Positions 8,567 through 17,380 of a DNA stretch of 64,000 nucleotides are shown here, in pieces. The position numbers and the translations under genes were made by a program. Positions within the stretch are counted from its first letter, which is position 1. Every line of letters starts with the position of its first letter. Under the pieces are notes generated by a model. It was not told where the DNA came from and ran no database searches. It worked only from the letters and a program-made list of their open reading frames with translations. Source of the stretch: Streptomyces sp. NRRL B-1347 (GTDB lineage: Bacteria; Actinomycetota; Actinomycetes; Streptomycetales; Streptomycetaceae); the NCBI RefSeq assembly GCF_000720325.1, contig NZ_JOJM01000035.1, positions 39,747 through 103,746 on the forward strand. The letters are read 5' to 3'.

Positions 8567-9607
8567 ATGGCGAACGGCTCGACCAGCCTTGACCTCACCG
8601 GCCGCCACTTCCTCAAGGAGGTGGACTTCACCGCCGAGGAGTTCCGAGGTCTGCTCGCCCTGGCCGCGGAGTTGAAGGCCGCCAAGCGGGAGGGCCGCGA
8701 GGAGCGGCGGCTGAGCGGCAAGAACATCGCCCTGGTCTTCGAGAAGGCCTCCACGCGCACCCGCTGCGCCTTCGAGGTGGCCGCCGCCGACCAAGGCGCG
8801 GCCACCACGTACATGGACCCCTCGGCCTCGCACATCGGGCAGAAGGAGTCCGCGAAGGACACCGCCCGCGTGCTCGGCCGGATGTTCGACGCGATCCAGT
8901 ACCGGGGCGACGCCCAGGAGACGGCGGAGACCCTCGCGGCCCACGCGGGCGTGCCCGTCTACAACGGCCTGACCGACGACTGGCACCCCACGCAGATGCT
9001 CGCCGACGTCCTCACGATGACCGAGCACTGCGCCGAGCCCCTGGAGCGGATCGCGTTCGCCTACCTCGGCGACGCCCGCTTCAACATGGGCAACTCCTAC
9101 CTGGTCACTGGCGCCCTGCTCGGCATGGACGTACGGATCGTGGCGCCCGAGGCGTACTGGCCCGCCGAGCACGTCGTCGCCCGGGCGCGGCGGCTCGCCG
9201 AGAGCAGCGGTGCCCGGATCACGCTCACCGAGGAGGTCGCCGAGGGCGTCGCGGGCGCGGACTTCGTCGGCACCGACGTCTGGCTGTCCATGGGCGAGCC
9301 CGCGGAGGTCTGGGACGAGCGCATCCGGTCCCTCGCGCCGTACGCCGTGACCATGGACGTCCTGCGCGCCACCGGCAACGCGGACGTGCGCTTCCTGCAC
9401 TGCCTCCCGGCCTTCCACGACCTGGACACGACCCTGGGCCGCGCCCTGTGCGAACGCCACGGCCTGAGCTGGCTCGAAGTCAGCGACGAGGTCTTCGAGT
9501 CCCCCCACTCGATCGTCTTCGACGAGGCGGAGAACCGCCTCCACACCATCAAGGCCGTACTCGTGGCGACGCTGGCGGGTGAGGGTTTCAGCCCGTCCGG
9601 CGTTTGA
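8567..9607 (+). CDS. argF: Ornithine carbamoyltransferase
   Basis: A 346-residue ornithine transcarbamylase interconverting ornithine + carbamoyl phosphate and citrulline + phosphate. The carbamoyl-phosphate loop ASTRTR (Ser62-Arg66), WHPTQ (His140-Gln143) and the ornithine-loop HCLPAFHD (His278-Pro281) are all intact, and the length is normal. The ATG at 8567 is preceded by CCAGGAG. It follows arcA by 109 bases with its own probable promoter, so it may be the catabolic enzyme (arcB) rather than the biosynthetic one; sequence alone does not decide. The last codons and the stop lie inside a Streptomyces-type intergenic repeat, so the C-terminal FSPSGV is repeat-encoded. Confidence 0.93.
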   Translation: MANGSTSLDLTGRHFLKEVDFTAEEFRGLLALAAELKAAKREGREERRLSGKNIALVFEKASTRTRCAFEVAAADQGAATTYMDPSASHIGQKESAKDTARVLGRMFDAIQYRGDAQETAETLAAHAGVPVYNGLTDDWHPTQMLADVLTMTEHCAEPLERIAFAYLGDARFNMGNSYLVTGALLGMDVRIVAPEAYWPAEHVVARARRLAESSGARITLTEEVAEGVAGADFVGTDVWLSMGEPAEVWDERIRSLAPYAVTMDVLRATGNADVRFLHCLPAFHDLDTTLGRALCERHGLSWLEVSDEVFESPHSIVFDEAENRLHTIKAVLVATLAGEGFSPSGV

Positions 9608-9635
9608 GGACCGGGGGTACGGGGGCGGAGCCCCC
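9593..9635 (+). repeat. CCGTCCGGCGTTTGAGG repeat with hairpin terminator
   Basis: CCGTCCGGCGTTTGAGG (9593-9609) contains the argF stop and is followed by GGGGGCGGAGCCCCC (9621-9635), a short stable hairpin. The same pair of elements recurs at 17896-17935, and the core alone at 21373-21389. It probably works as the argF terminator and is placed between it and the convergent ATPase gene. Confidence 0.75.
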
Positions 9636-9667
9636 GGAGCGGGAAGGGGCGGGATTGGGGAGCCCCG

Positions 9668-10087
9668 CTAGGGTCCGGCCGTCAAGGTGAACCACACCGC
9701 CTTGCCCGACGCGGTCGGCCGGTGGCCGCAGGACGAGCTGAGGGTGCGGATCAGGAGCAGACCCCGGCCGTGCTCCTGCCAGGGGTCCGGCTCGCAGCCG
9801 GGAACGGGGGCGGTGAGGTCCCCGGGTGGCGTGGGGTTGGAGTCCCGCACCTCCACCTGGCACTGCGTGGGCAGCAGCTCGATGAGCAGCTCTATCGGCG
9901 CGTGCCCCGGCGCGTGCTCCACCGCGTTGGCCACCAGCTCCGCCGTGAGCAGCTCGGCCGTGTCCGTGTCCGCCGTGGAGCCGATGTCGATGAGCGCCGT
10001 ACGGACCAGGGCGCGCGCGATCGGCACGGCGGCCACCGTGTGCGGCAGCGCGATGCGCCAGCTGGCGGGGGAGTGCGGTTCGGGCAA
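9668..10087 (-). CDS. ATP-binding protein, RsbW/SpoIIAB-like histidine-kinase fold
   Basis: A 139-residue single-domain GHKL ATPase of the anti-sigma/regulatory kinase type that is abundant in Streptomyces. The N box ELVANAVEHAPG, the G1-like box EVRDSNPT and the G2 box GRGLLLIRTL are visible; there is no dimerisation or phosphoacceptor domain. These proteins are thought to bind or phosphorylate sigma factors or anti-anti-sigma proteins; no partner is encoded next to it. The start is taken as TTG at 10087, since no ATG or GTG is available in frame upstream, and it has no strong ribosome site. The gene is divergent from the enoyl-CoA hydratase gene. Confidence 0.8.
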   Translation of the reverse strand: MPEPHSPASWRIALPHTVAAVPIARALVRTALIDIGSTADTDTAELLTAELVANAVEHAPGHAPIELLIELLPTQCQVEVRDSNPTPPGDLTAPVPGCEPDPWQEHGRGLLLIRTLSSSCGHRPTASGKAVWFTLTAGP

Positions 10088-10320
10088 GGGCGGGTCCGTT
10101 CGGCGAGCAGGTGGTCCGGTGCGGTCCTGCTTTCAACCGTACGAATCCTAAGCCGAAGGGCGACAGGGCCCTTAGTCGGGCCGTTCCGGGACCACCGGCA
10201 CCCCTCTCCGGGGCCGCCCCGCAGGGCCGATATCGCGCACTCGTGACGACAGTCATGGAACGGTGATAACTTCGAAGAGGGAACCCCCCCCGTCGCACTC
10301 CGCCGAGGAGGCCGCACGAC

Positions 10321-11148
10321 ATGAGTCCCTTCACCGGCTCCGCAGCCCGCACCCCCGAGTGGGAGCATCTGCGCCTGACCGTCGACGAGGGCGTCGCCAC
10401 CGTCACGCTCGCCCGCCCCGACAAGCTCAACGCGCTCACCTTCGGCGCGTACGCCGACCTGCGTGACCTGCTCGCCGAGCTGTCCCGCACCCGGTCCGTG
10501 CGCGCCCTCGTGCTCGCGGGCGAGGGCCGCGGCTTCTGCTCGGGCGGCGACGTGGACGAGATCATCGGCGCCACGCTCGCCATGGACACCGCCCAGCTGC
10601 TCGACTTCAACCGCATGACGGGCCAGGTCGTGCGGGCCCTGCGCGAGTGCCCCTTCCCGGTGGTCGCCGCCGTGCACGGGGTGGCCGCGGGCGCGGGCGC
10701 GGTGCTCGCGCTCGCCGCGGACTTCCGGGTCGCGGACCCGTCGGCGCGGTTCGCCTTCCTGTTCACCCGGGTCGGCCTGTCCGGCGGCGACATGGGCGCC
10801 GCGTATCTGCTGCCGCGCGTGGTCGGGCTCGGGCACGCCACCCGCCTGCTGATGCTCGGCGAACCGGTGCGCGCCCCCGAGGCCGAGCGGATCGGGCTGC
10901 TCAGCGAGCTGACCGACGAGGGCAGGGCCGACGAGGCCGCCGCCGCCCTCGCCCGCCGCCTGGCCGAGGGACCGGCCCTCGCGTACGCGCAGACGAAGGC
11001 CCTGCTCACCGCGGAGCTCGACATGCCGCTCGCGGCCTCCGTGGAGCTGGACGCGGCGACCCAGGCGCTCCTCATGAACGGCGAGGACTACGCCGAGTTC
11101 CACGCGGCCTTCACCGCCAAGCGGGCCCCGAAGTGGCGGGGGCGGTGA
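10321..11148 (+). CDS. Enoyl-CoA hydratase/isomerase (crotonase) family protein
   Basis: A 275-residue crotonase-fold protein acting on acyl-CoA thioesters. The oxyanion-hole segments GRGFCSGGDVDE (about 64-75) and AAVHGVAAGAGAVLALAADFR (about 117-137) are clear, and the C-terminal part has the usual crotonase helices. The ATG follows GCCGAGGAGG. It overlaps the fused hydroxylase/reductase gene by GTGA, so the two are co-translated. Within the cluster it most likely hydrates, isomerises or opens the ring of a dearomatised cyclohexene-carboxyl-CoA; the exact reaction is inferred. Confidence 0.9.
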   Translation: MSPFTGSAARTPEWEHLRLTVDEGVATVTLARPDKLNALTFGAYADLRDLLAELSRTRSVRALVLAGEGRGFCSGGDVDEIIGATLAMDTAQLLDFNRMTGQVVRALRECPFPVVAAVHGVAAGAGAVLALAADFRVADPSARFAFLFTRVGLSGGDMGAAYLLPRVVGLGHATRLLMLGEPVRAPEAERIGLLSELTDEGRADEAAAALARRLAEGPALAYAQTKALLTAELDMPLAASVELDAATQALLMNGEDYAEFHAAFTAKRAPKWRGR

Positions 11149-13463
11149 CCGTGAGCGACGTGCCCGCCGAGGCCGCGGCGGTCCCTGCGGCCCCCGCCGT
11201 GCACCGCGTCGCCGTCATCGGCGGCGGCCCCGGCGGCCTGTACGCCGCCGCCCTGCTCAAGCGGCTCGACCCGGCGCGCGAGATCACGGTCTGGGAGAAG
11301 AACGCCCCGGACGACACCTTCGGCTTCGGCGTGGTCCTCTCCGACGAGACGCTCGGCGGCATCGAGCACGCCGACCCGGTGGTGTACGCGGCGCTGCGGG
11401 AGCGCTTCGTGCGCTGGGACGACATCGACATCGTGCACCGCGACACCCGGCACACCTCCGGCGGCCACGGCTTCGCCGCGCTCGGCCGCCGGGCGCTGCT
11501 CGCCGTGCTGCACGAGCGCTGCCGCGACCTGGGCGTGGAGCTGCGCTTTCGCACCGAGGCCCCGCCGGCCGCCGAACTGGCGACGGCGTACGACCTGGTG
11601 GTCGCCGCGGACGGGGTGCACAGCCTGACCCGCGAGGCGCACGCGGACGTCTTCCGCCCCACCGTCACCAGCCACCGCTGCCGCTACATCTGGCTCGCCG
11701 CCGACTTCGCCTTCGACGCGTTCCGCTTCGAGATCGCCGAGACCGAGCACGGCGTGATGCAGCTGCACGGCTATCCGTTCGCGGCGGACGCGTCCACCGT
11801 GATCATCGAGATGCGCGAGGAGGTCTGGCGGGCGGCGGGCTTCGCGGACGCCGAGGTGGGGGAGACGGTCGACCGCTGCGCCAAGGTCTTCGCCGAGGCC
11901 CTGCGCGGCCGCGGCCTGCGCTCCAACAACTCGTCCTGGCTGACCTTCCGCACGGTCGTCAACGACCGCTGGTCGCACGGCAACACGGTGCTGCTCGGCG
12001 ACGCGGCGCACACCGCGCACTTCTCCATCGGCTCCGGCACCAAGCTGGCCGTCGAGGACGCGCTCGCCCTCGCGGCCTGCCTCCAGGAGCAGCCGGACGT
12101 CCCGCGGGCGCTCGCCGCGTACGAGGCCGAGCGCCGCCCCGTCGTGGCGTCCACGCAGCGCGCCGCGCAGGCCAGCCTCCAGTGGTTCGAGGAGCTTCCC
12201 CTCTACCTCGGCCAGCCGCCGCGGCAGTTCGCGTTCAACCTGCTCACCCGCAGCCGCCGCGTCACGCACGACAACCTGCGCCTTCGCGACGAGGGCTTCA
12301 CGACGGCGGTGGAGCGGGACTTCGGCTGCCCCGAGGGCACCCCGCCCATGTTCACCCCCTTCACGCTCGGCGGCCTCACCCTGCGCAACCGCGTCGTGGT
12401 CTCCCCGATGGACATGTACTCCGCCCGGGACGGCGTCCCCGGCGACTTCCACCTGGTCCACCTGGGCGCGCGGGCGCTCGGCGGGGCGGGCCTGGTCATG
12501 ACCGAGATGGTGTGCGTGAGCGAGCGGGGCCGCATCACCCCCGGCTGCGCCGGGCTCTACACCGACGAGCAGGCCGACGCCTGGGCGCGCGTCGCGGACT
12601 TCGTGCACGACCAGTCGCCCGGCACGGCCTTCGGCGTCCAGCTGGGCCACTCGGGCCGCAAGGGATCCACCAAGCTAATGTGGGAGGGCATCGACGAGCC
12701 CCTGGAGGACGGCAACTGGCCGCTGGTGGCCCCGTCCGCGCTGCGGTACACCTCAGGCAGCCAGCTGCCGCACGCCCTGCGGGCCGACGAACTCCCTGCC
12801 CTGCGCGAGGGGTTCGTCGCCGCCGCCCGGCGCGCGGCGCGCGCCGGCTTCGACCTCCTGGAACTCCACTGCGCGCACGGCTACTTGCTCTCCGGCTTCC
12901 TGTCCCCGCTCACCAACCGCCGCACGGACGCGTACGGCGGCTCCCTTGAGGCCCGGCTCCGCTTCCCCCTCGAGGTCTTCGACGCGGTGCGCGACGCGTG
13001 GCCCGCGGACCGGCCGATGACGGTCCGCCTCTCCGCCACGGACTGGGCCGACGGCGGCACGACGGCCGACGACGCCGTGGCCATGGCCCGGGCCTTCGCG
13101 GCCCACGGCGCCGCCGCGATCGACGTCTCCACGGGCCAGGTGGTCTCCGACGACGCCCCCGCGTACGGCCGCTCGTACCAGACCCCGTACGCGGACCGCA
13201 TCCGCAACGAGACCGGCGTCCCCGTGATCGCGGTCGGAGCCATCTCGTCCTGGGACGACGTCAACTCCCTGCTCCTCGCGGGCCGCACCGACCTCTGCGC
13301 CCTGGCCCGCCCGCACCTCTACGACCCGCACTGGACCCTCCACGCGGCCGCCGAACAGAACTACCAGGGCCCCGCTGCCCCCTGGCCCCACCCCTACCAA
13401 GCCGGCAGCCGCCGCCCCCAAACAGGCCGGACAGACGCCCCGAAACCGCGGCTCAGCCTCTGA
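11145..13463 (+). CDS. Bifunctional aryl-CoA flavin monooxygenase / old-yellow-enzyme reductase (2-aminobenzoyl-CoA or salicylyl-CoA type)
   Basis: A 772-residue fusion. Residues 1-395 are a class A flavoprotein monooxygenase with FAD motif GGGPGG (26-31) and a second FAD motif GDAAHT (from 285). Residues about 400-772 form an old-yellow-enzyme TIM barrel (FTPFTLGGLTLRNRVVVSPM; HCAHGYLLSGFLSPLTNRRTDAYGG near 575-600). The same architecture is known from 2-aminobenzoyl-CoA monooxygenase/reductase of Azoarcus evansii, which hydroxylates and then reduces the ring; database names of the salicylyl-CoA 5-hydroxylase/oxidoreductase type cover the same fusion. The start is GTG at 11145 (four-base overlap with the hydratase gene) or GTG at 11151. 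Its last 11 bases overlap the end of the convergent paaX-like gene. Confidence 0.88.
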   Translation: MTVSDVPAEAAAVPAAPAVHRVAVIGGGPGGLYAAALLKRLDPAREITVWEKNAPDDTFGFGVVLSDETLGGIEHADPVVYAALRERFVRWDDIDIVHRDTRHTSGGHGFAALGRRALLAVLHERCRDLGVELRFRTEAPPAAELATAYDLVVAADGVHSLTREAHADVFRPTVTSHRCRYIWLAADFAFDAFRFEIAETEHGVMQLHGYPFAADASTVIIEMREEVWRAAGFADAEVGETVDRCAKVFAEALRGRGLRSNNSSWLTFRTVVNDRWSHGNTVLLGDAAHTAHFSIGSGTKLAVEDALALAACLQEQPDVPRALAAYEAERRPVVASTQRAAQASLQWFEELPLYLGQPPRQFAFNLLTRSRRVTHDNLRLRDEGFTTAVERDFGCPEGTPPMFTPFTLGGLTLRNRVVVSPMDMYSARDGVPGDFHLVHLGARALGGAGLVMTEMVCVSERGRITPGCAGLYTDEQADAWARVADFVHDQSPGTAFGVQLGHSGRKGSTKLMWEGIDEPLEDGNWPLVAPSALRYTSGSQLPHALRADELPALREGFVAAARRAARAGFDLLELHCAHGYLLSGFLSPLTNRRTDAYGGSLEARLRFPLEVFDAVRDAWPADRPMTVRLSATDWADGGTTADDAVAMARAFAAHGAAAIDVSTGQVVSDDAPAYGRSYQTPYADRIRNETGVPVIAVGAISSWDDVNSLLLAGRTDLCALARPHLYDPHWTLHAAAEQNYQGPAAPWPHPYQAGSRRPQTGRTDAPKPRLSL

Positions 13464-14262
13464 GCACGAACTCCGAGCCCGCTCCGTGGAGGCGGTCGTG
13501 GAGGCCCTGGAAGACCTCTGCCGAGCGGGTTCCCGGCCAGTTGGAGGGGAGGAGGTCCGGGGGCAGGCCCGGGTCGACGTACGGGAGGTGGCGCCAGGTG
13601 TCCAGGGCCAGGAGGTAGTCGCGGTACGCCTGGTGCGGGGGCGTGTCGGTGCGGGCGTGCCAGGCGCGCAGGACCGGGGCGTGGCGGTCCAGGAAGGCCT
13701 CGTGCTGTTTGGCGATGGCGGACAGGTCCCACCAGCGCGACACCGCCTCAGCGGTGGGGGTGAAGCCCAGGTGCTCGCCCCGGAAGAGGTCGACGTACGC
13801 CGTGAGTCCGAGGCGCTCCAGGGTGTGCCGGGTCTCGTCGTGGAGGCGGGCGGGGGCGATCCAGACGCCGGGCGCAGCCGTGCCGAAGCCCAGGCCCGCG
13901 AGGCGGGAGCGGAGCACGTGGCGCTTGTTGCGCTCCGCCTCCGGGACGGAGAACACGGCGAGCACCCAGCCGCCGCCGTGGCGCCCGCCCGCGGCCGGGT
14001 AGATGCGCCGGTCGCCGTCGTCGAGGAGCTGCCGCGCCTCCGCCGACAGTTCGTACCCCGCGGCCCCGCCGGACGTGCGCGCGGGCACGAGGAGCCCGCG
14101 CCGTTTGAGGCGGGACACCGACGAGCGGACGGAGGGCGCGTCGACGCCCACCGGCGCGAGGAGGCGGACGAGTTCGGCGACCGCGACGGGGCCGGGCGCG
14201 GCCCGGCCGTACGCGCCGTAGAACGTGACGATCAGGGACCTGGGGGCGTGTTGCTCGGACAC
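13453..14262 (-). CDS. PaaX-family transcriptional regulator
   Basis: A 269-residue regulator with an N-terminal winged helix (SLIVTFYGAYGRAA, then VRSSVSRLKRRGLLVPAR) and the PaaX C-terminal region (WVLAVFSVPEAERNKRHVLRSRLAGLGFGTAAPGVWIAPAR; GEHLGF). The PaaX prototype represses phenylacetate genes and is released by phenylacetyl-CoA, so this protein probably senses an aryl-CoA of the surrounding cluster. It lies nine bases downstream of the aryl-CoA ligase gene on the same strand and so forms an operon with it. Its operator is likely the dyad in the ligase/dehydrogenase divergent promoter. Confidence 0.88.
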   Translation of the reverse strand: MSEQHAPRSLIVTFYGAYGRAAPGPVAVAELVRLLAPVGVDAPSVRSSVSRLKRRGLLVPARTSGGAAGYELSAEARQLLDDGDRRIYPAAGGRHGGGWVLAVFSVPEAERNKRHVLRSRLAGLGFGTAAPGVWIAPARLHDETRHTLERLGLTAYVDLFRGEHLGFTPTAEAVSRWWDLSAIAKQHEAFLDRHAPVLRAWHARTDTPPHQAYRDYLLALDTWRHLPYVDPGLPPDLLPSNWPGTRSAEVFQGLHDRLHGAGSEFVLRG

Positions 14263-14271
14263 GTGATCACT

Positions 14272-15981
14272 CTAGGCCCCGGACGCGGGCCCCGGTTCCG
14301 CGAGTGGATCTTCCGCGCCGGGCGCCGCCCCCGGTTCCCGCAGGCGGAAGCGTTGCAGCTTGCCCGTCGCCGTCCTCGGGAGGGCGTCCAGGAACTCCAC
14401 CTCGCGCGGGCACTTGTACGGCACCAGTTCCGCCTTGACGAACTCGCGCAGGCGCTCGGCGTCGGGGCTCGCGCCCTCGCGCAGCACGACGTAGGCGACG
14501 GCGATCTGTCCGCGTCGCTCGTCGGGGCGGCCCACGACGGCGGTCTCCACCACGTCCGGGTGGCGCAGGAGGGCCTCCTCGACCTCGGGGCCCGCGATGT
14601 TGTACCCGGCCGAGATGATCATGTCGTCCGCGCGCGCCACGTAGCGGAAGTAGCCGTCGGCGTCGCGGACGTAGGTGTCGCCGGTGACGTTCCAGCCGTG
14701 CCGCACGTAGTCGTGCTGGCGGGGATCGGCGAGGTAGCGGCAGCCGACCGGGCCGCGCACCGCGAGCAGCCCCGGCTCGCCGTCGGGCACGGGCGCGCCG
14801 GACGCGTCGACCACGCGCGCGTGCCACCCGGGCACGGGCAGGCCCGTGGTGCCGGGGCGGATCGCCTCGTCGGCGGCGGAGATGAAGATGTGGAGCAGCT
14901 CCGTCGCGCCGATGCCGTTGATGATGCGCAGGCCGGTGCGCTCGTGCCAGGCCTGCCAGGTCGCCGCGGGCAGGTTCTCGCCCGCGGAGACGCAGCGGCG
15001 CAGCGACGACACGTCGTGGGGGGCGTCCCCGGAGGGCGCGTCGAGCGCGTCGAGCATCGCGCGGTACGCCGTCGGCGCGGTGAACAGCACGCTCACCCGG
15101 TGCGCGGCGATCGCGGGCAACAGCTGCTTCGGGCCGGCCTGTTCGAGCAGCACGGCGGACGCGCCCACGCGCAGCGGGAAGATGACGAGGCCGCCCAGGC
15201 CGAAGGTGAAGCCGAGCGGGGGACTGCCCGCGAACACGTCGTCGGCGCGTGCCTTGAGGACGTGGCGCGCGAAGGTGTCGGCTATCGCGAGCACGTCCCG
15301 GTGGAAGTGCATGCAGCCCTTGGGTCGCCCCGTGGTGCCGGACGTGAAGGCGATGAGCGCCACGTCGTCGGCCGCCGTGTCCACCGCCTCGTACGGCTCC
15401 GGCGGGCGGGCCGCCACCCGGGCCCGGAGGTCGTCGGGGCCCTCGCCGCCGTACGTCGTCACGCGGAGCCCCGGCACTCCGGCCTTGATCAGGTCGTCGA
15501 CCGCGCGGGCGTCGCACAGCGCGTGCGAGACCTGGGCGATCTCGCTCATCGTGGCCAGCTCCTGCGCGCGCTGCTGGGCGAGGACGGTCACCGCGACCGC
15601 GCCCGCCTTCATCACGGCGAGCCAGCAGGCGGCGAGCCAGGGCGAGGTGGCGCCGCGCAGCAGCACGCGGTTTCCGGGCACCACGCCGAGCTCGGCGGTC
15701 AGGACGTGCGCGATCCGGTCCACCAGGACCTGGAGCTCGCCGTACGTCCACGTCGTGCCGTCGGCGGCGAGGAAGGCGGGCCGGTCGGGGCCGTGCCGCA
15801 GGGCCGACGCGTCGAGCAGCTCGGCGCCGCAGTTGAGCCGGTCGGGGTAGTGCAGCTCGGGCCGGTCGCGCACCAGCGCGGGCCACTGGTCGCGCGGCGG
15901 GAGGTGCTCGCGCGCGAAGGTGTCGACGTGGCCGGTGGGCGCGGCGCCGCTGTCGCCGTACATTGCCCCTGTGGTCTCCAT
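14272..15981 (-). CDS. Aryl-CoA ligase (benzoate/2-aminobenzoate-CoA ligase family)
   Basis: A 569-residue AMP-forming acyl-CoA synthetase. The adenylation motif FTSGTTGRPKG starts near residue 211; the hinge region GYNIAGPEVEEALLRHPDV and the C-terminal catalytic lysine in TATGKLQRFRL are present. The overall form (AREHLPPRDQWP at the N terminus, then PDRLNCGAELLD) is that of the benzoate-CoA ligase family. It would activate the aromatic acid for the fused hydroxylase/reductase. The ATG at 15981 has AGGTGGCGAGG upstream; ATG 15963 is an alternative. It shares a divergent promoter region with the acyl-CoA dehydrogenase gene. Anthranilate, benzoate and salicylate cannot be distinguished as substrate by eye. 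Confidence 0.88.
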   Translation of the reverse strand: METTGAMYGDSGAAPTGHVDTFAREHLPPRDQWPALVRDRPELHYPDRLNCGAELLDASALRHGPDRPAFLAADGTTWTYGELQVLVDRIAHVLTAELGVVPGNRVLLRGATSPWLAACWLAVMKAGAVAVTVLAQQRAQELATMSEIAQVSHALCDARAVDDLIKAGVPGLRVTTYGGEGPDDLRARVAARPPEPYEAVDTAADDVALIAFTSGTTGRPKGCMHFHRDVLAIADTFARHVLKARADDVFAGSPPLGFTFGLGGLVIFPLRVGASAVLLEQAGPKQLLPAIAAHRVSVLFTAPTAYRAMLDALDAPSGDAPHDVSSLRRCVSAGENLPAATWQAWHERTGLRIINGIGATELLHIFISAADEAIRPGTTGLPVPGWHARVVDASGAPVPDGEPGLLAVRGPVGCRYLADPRQHDYVRHGWNVTGDTYVRDADGYFRYVARADDMIISAGYNIAGPEVEEALLRHPDVVETAVVGRPDERRGQIAVAYVVLREGASPDAERLREFVKAELVPYKCPREVEFLDALPRTATGKLQRFRLREPGAAPGAEDPLAEPGPASGA

Positions 15982-16034
15982 GGCGCCTCGCCACCTTTGC
16001 CGTCGGGCGTAGTGATGGGCTCGCCCAACGAGCG

Positions 16035-16070
16035 TATCGTGTTGGTGACGGCAGTCAACACTGCGCGATA
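16035..16070. promoter_or_regulatory. Candidate operator in the ligase/dehydrogenase divergent promoter
   Basis: A perfect dyad GTGTTG-N11-CAACAC (16039-16044 and 16056-16061) is flanked by TATCG (16035-16039) and CGATA (16066-16070), making a nested inverted repeat in the 136-base divergent intergenic region. Given the PaaX-family gene next door, it is the best candidate PaaX-type site; this is inference. Confidence 0.5.
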
Positions 16071-16117
16071 AGACTCCGGGGTGCGGTACGCGCCCCGCGC
16101 CAGGGGAGAGGCCCGAG

Positions 16118-17380
16118 ATGACCGACCCATCGGCCGTGCACGCTTCGCCGGACTCATCACCTTTGCCGGTTTCATCGGCGTTCCCGCAATTTTCGCTCAC
16201 CCCGGACCAGGCCGCCCGGCGAGACCGGCTGCGGGACCTCGCCGAGACCCGCCTGCGCCCCCTGGCCGAGAAGGGCGAGCCGGGGCGCGTGAACCGCCCG
16301 CTCGTCGAGGCCGTCGGCGAACTCGGCCTGCTGGCGGGCCTTTTCACCGACGGCGCCCTCGACCTCTGCCTGACCAGGGAGTCCCTCGCCCGCGGCTGCA
16401 CGGAGGCCGAGACCGCGTACGCCCTCCAGGGCCTGGGCGCCTACCCCGTGCACGCCTACGGCCCGGCGGTGCTGCGCGAGCGCTGGCTGCCCGCCGCGCG
16501 CGAGGGCCGCGCCGTCGCCGCCTTCGCCCTCTCCGAGCCGGGCGCGGGCTCCGACGCCGCGGCCCTCGCGCTGCGCGCCGAGCCCGAGCCGGGCGAGCCG
16601 GGCACCTGGCGCCTGACGGGCGAGAAGTCCTGGATCTCGAACGCGCCCGAGGCCGACTTCTACACCGTGTTCGCCCGGACGACACCGGACGCCGGAGCCC
16701 GCGGCGTGACCGCCTTCCTGGTGCCCGCCGACCGCCCGGGTCTGACCGGCGCCCCGCTCGCGATGCTCTCCCCGCACCCCATCGGCACCCTCGCCTTCGA
16801 CGGCGTCCGGGTCACCGCGGACGACCTGCTCGGCGAGGTCGACCGCGGCTTCGGCGTCGCCATGACGACCCTCAACCGCTTCCGCCCGAGCGTCGGCGCC
16901 TTCGCGGTCGGCATGGCCCAGGCCGCGCTCGACGCGACCCTCGCGCACACCGCGCAGCGGGACGCGTTCGGCGCCAAGCTGAAGGACCTCCAGGCGGTGT
17001 CCCACCAGGTCGCGGAGATGGCCACGCGCACGGAGGCGGCCCGCCTCCTGGTGTACGCGGCCGCCGCGGCGCACGACCGCGAGGAGCCGGGCATCGCGGG
17101 CCGCGCGGCGATGGCGAAGCTCTTCGCCACGGAGACCGCGCAGTACGTCGTCGACACGGCCGTCCAGCTGCACGGCGCCCGCGCCCTCCAGCACGGGCAC
17201 CTGCTCGAACACCTCTACCGCGAGGTGCGGGCCCCGCGCATCTACGAGGGCGCGAGCGAGGTCCAGCGGGCCGTCATCGCCAAGCAGTTGTACGCGACAG
17301 CCCCCGCGACCGCGCCTGTGACCGGCTCCGCGACCGCGCCTGTGACCGGCTCCGCCCCCGCCCCGAAGGAGACCGCATGA
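16118..17380 (+). CDS. Acyl-CoA dehydrogenase
   Basis: A 420-residue flavin acyl-CoA dehydrogenase. It has the signature FALSEPGAGSDAAAL, the FAD/substrate region ARTTPDAGARGVTAFLVPADRPG, and IYEGASEVQR near the C terminus placing a glutamate (Glu377) where the catalytic base of medium-chain dehydrogenases lies. The ATG at 16118 follows GGGGAGAGGCCC. Its stop overlaps the RidA start (ATGA). In this cluster it probably oxidises a ring-derived cyclic acyl-CoA. The last 25 residues include a perfect 8-residue tandem duplication (TAPVTGSA), so the C terminus is longer than in typical relatives. Confidence 0.92.
   Translation: MTDPSAVHASPDSSPLPVSSAFPQFSLTPDQAARRDRLRDLAETRLRPLAEKGEPGRVNRPLVEAVGELGLLAGLFTDGALDLCLTRESLARGCTEAETAYALQGLGAYPVHAYGPAVLRERWLPAAREGRAVAAFALSEPGAGSDAAALALRAEPEPGEPGTWRLTGEKSWISNAPEADFYTVFARTTPDAGARGVTAFLVPADRPGLTGAPLAMLSPHPIGTLAFDGVRVTADDLLGEVDRGFGVAMTTLNRFRPSVGAFAVGMAQAALDATLAHTAQRDAFGAKLKDLQAVSHQVAEMATRTEAARLLVYAAAAAHDREEPGIAGRAAMAKLFATETAQYVVDTAVQLHGARALQHGHLLEHLYREVRAPRIYEGASEVQRAVIAKQLYATAPATAPVTGSATAPVTGSAPAPKETA
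17306..17353 (+). repeat. Perfect 24-bp tandem duplication in the dehydrogenase gene
   Basis: Two identical 24-base copies (17306-17329 and 17330-17353) in frame, just before the stop of the acyl-CoA dehydrogenase gene. It is likely a recent slippage event that leaves the frame and the RidA coupling intact. Confidence 0.85.
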
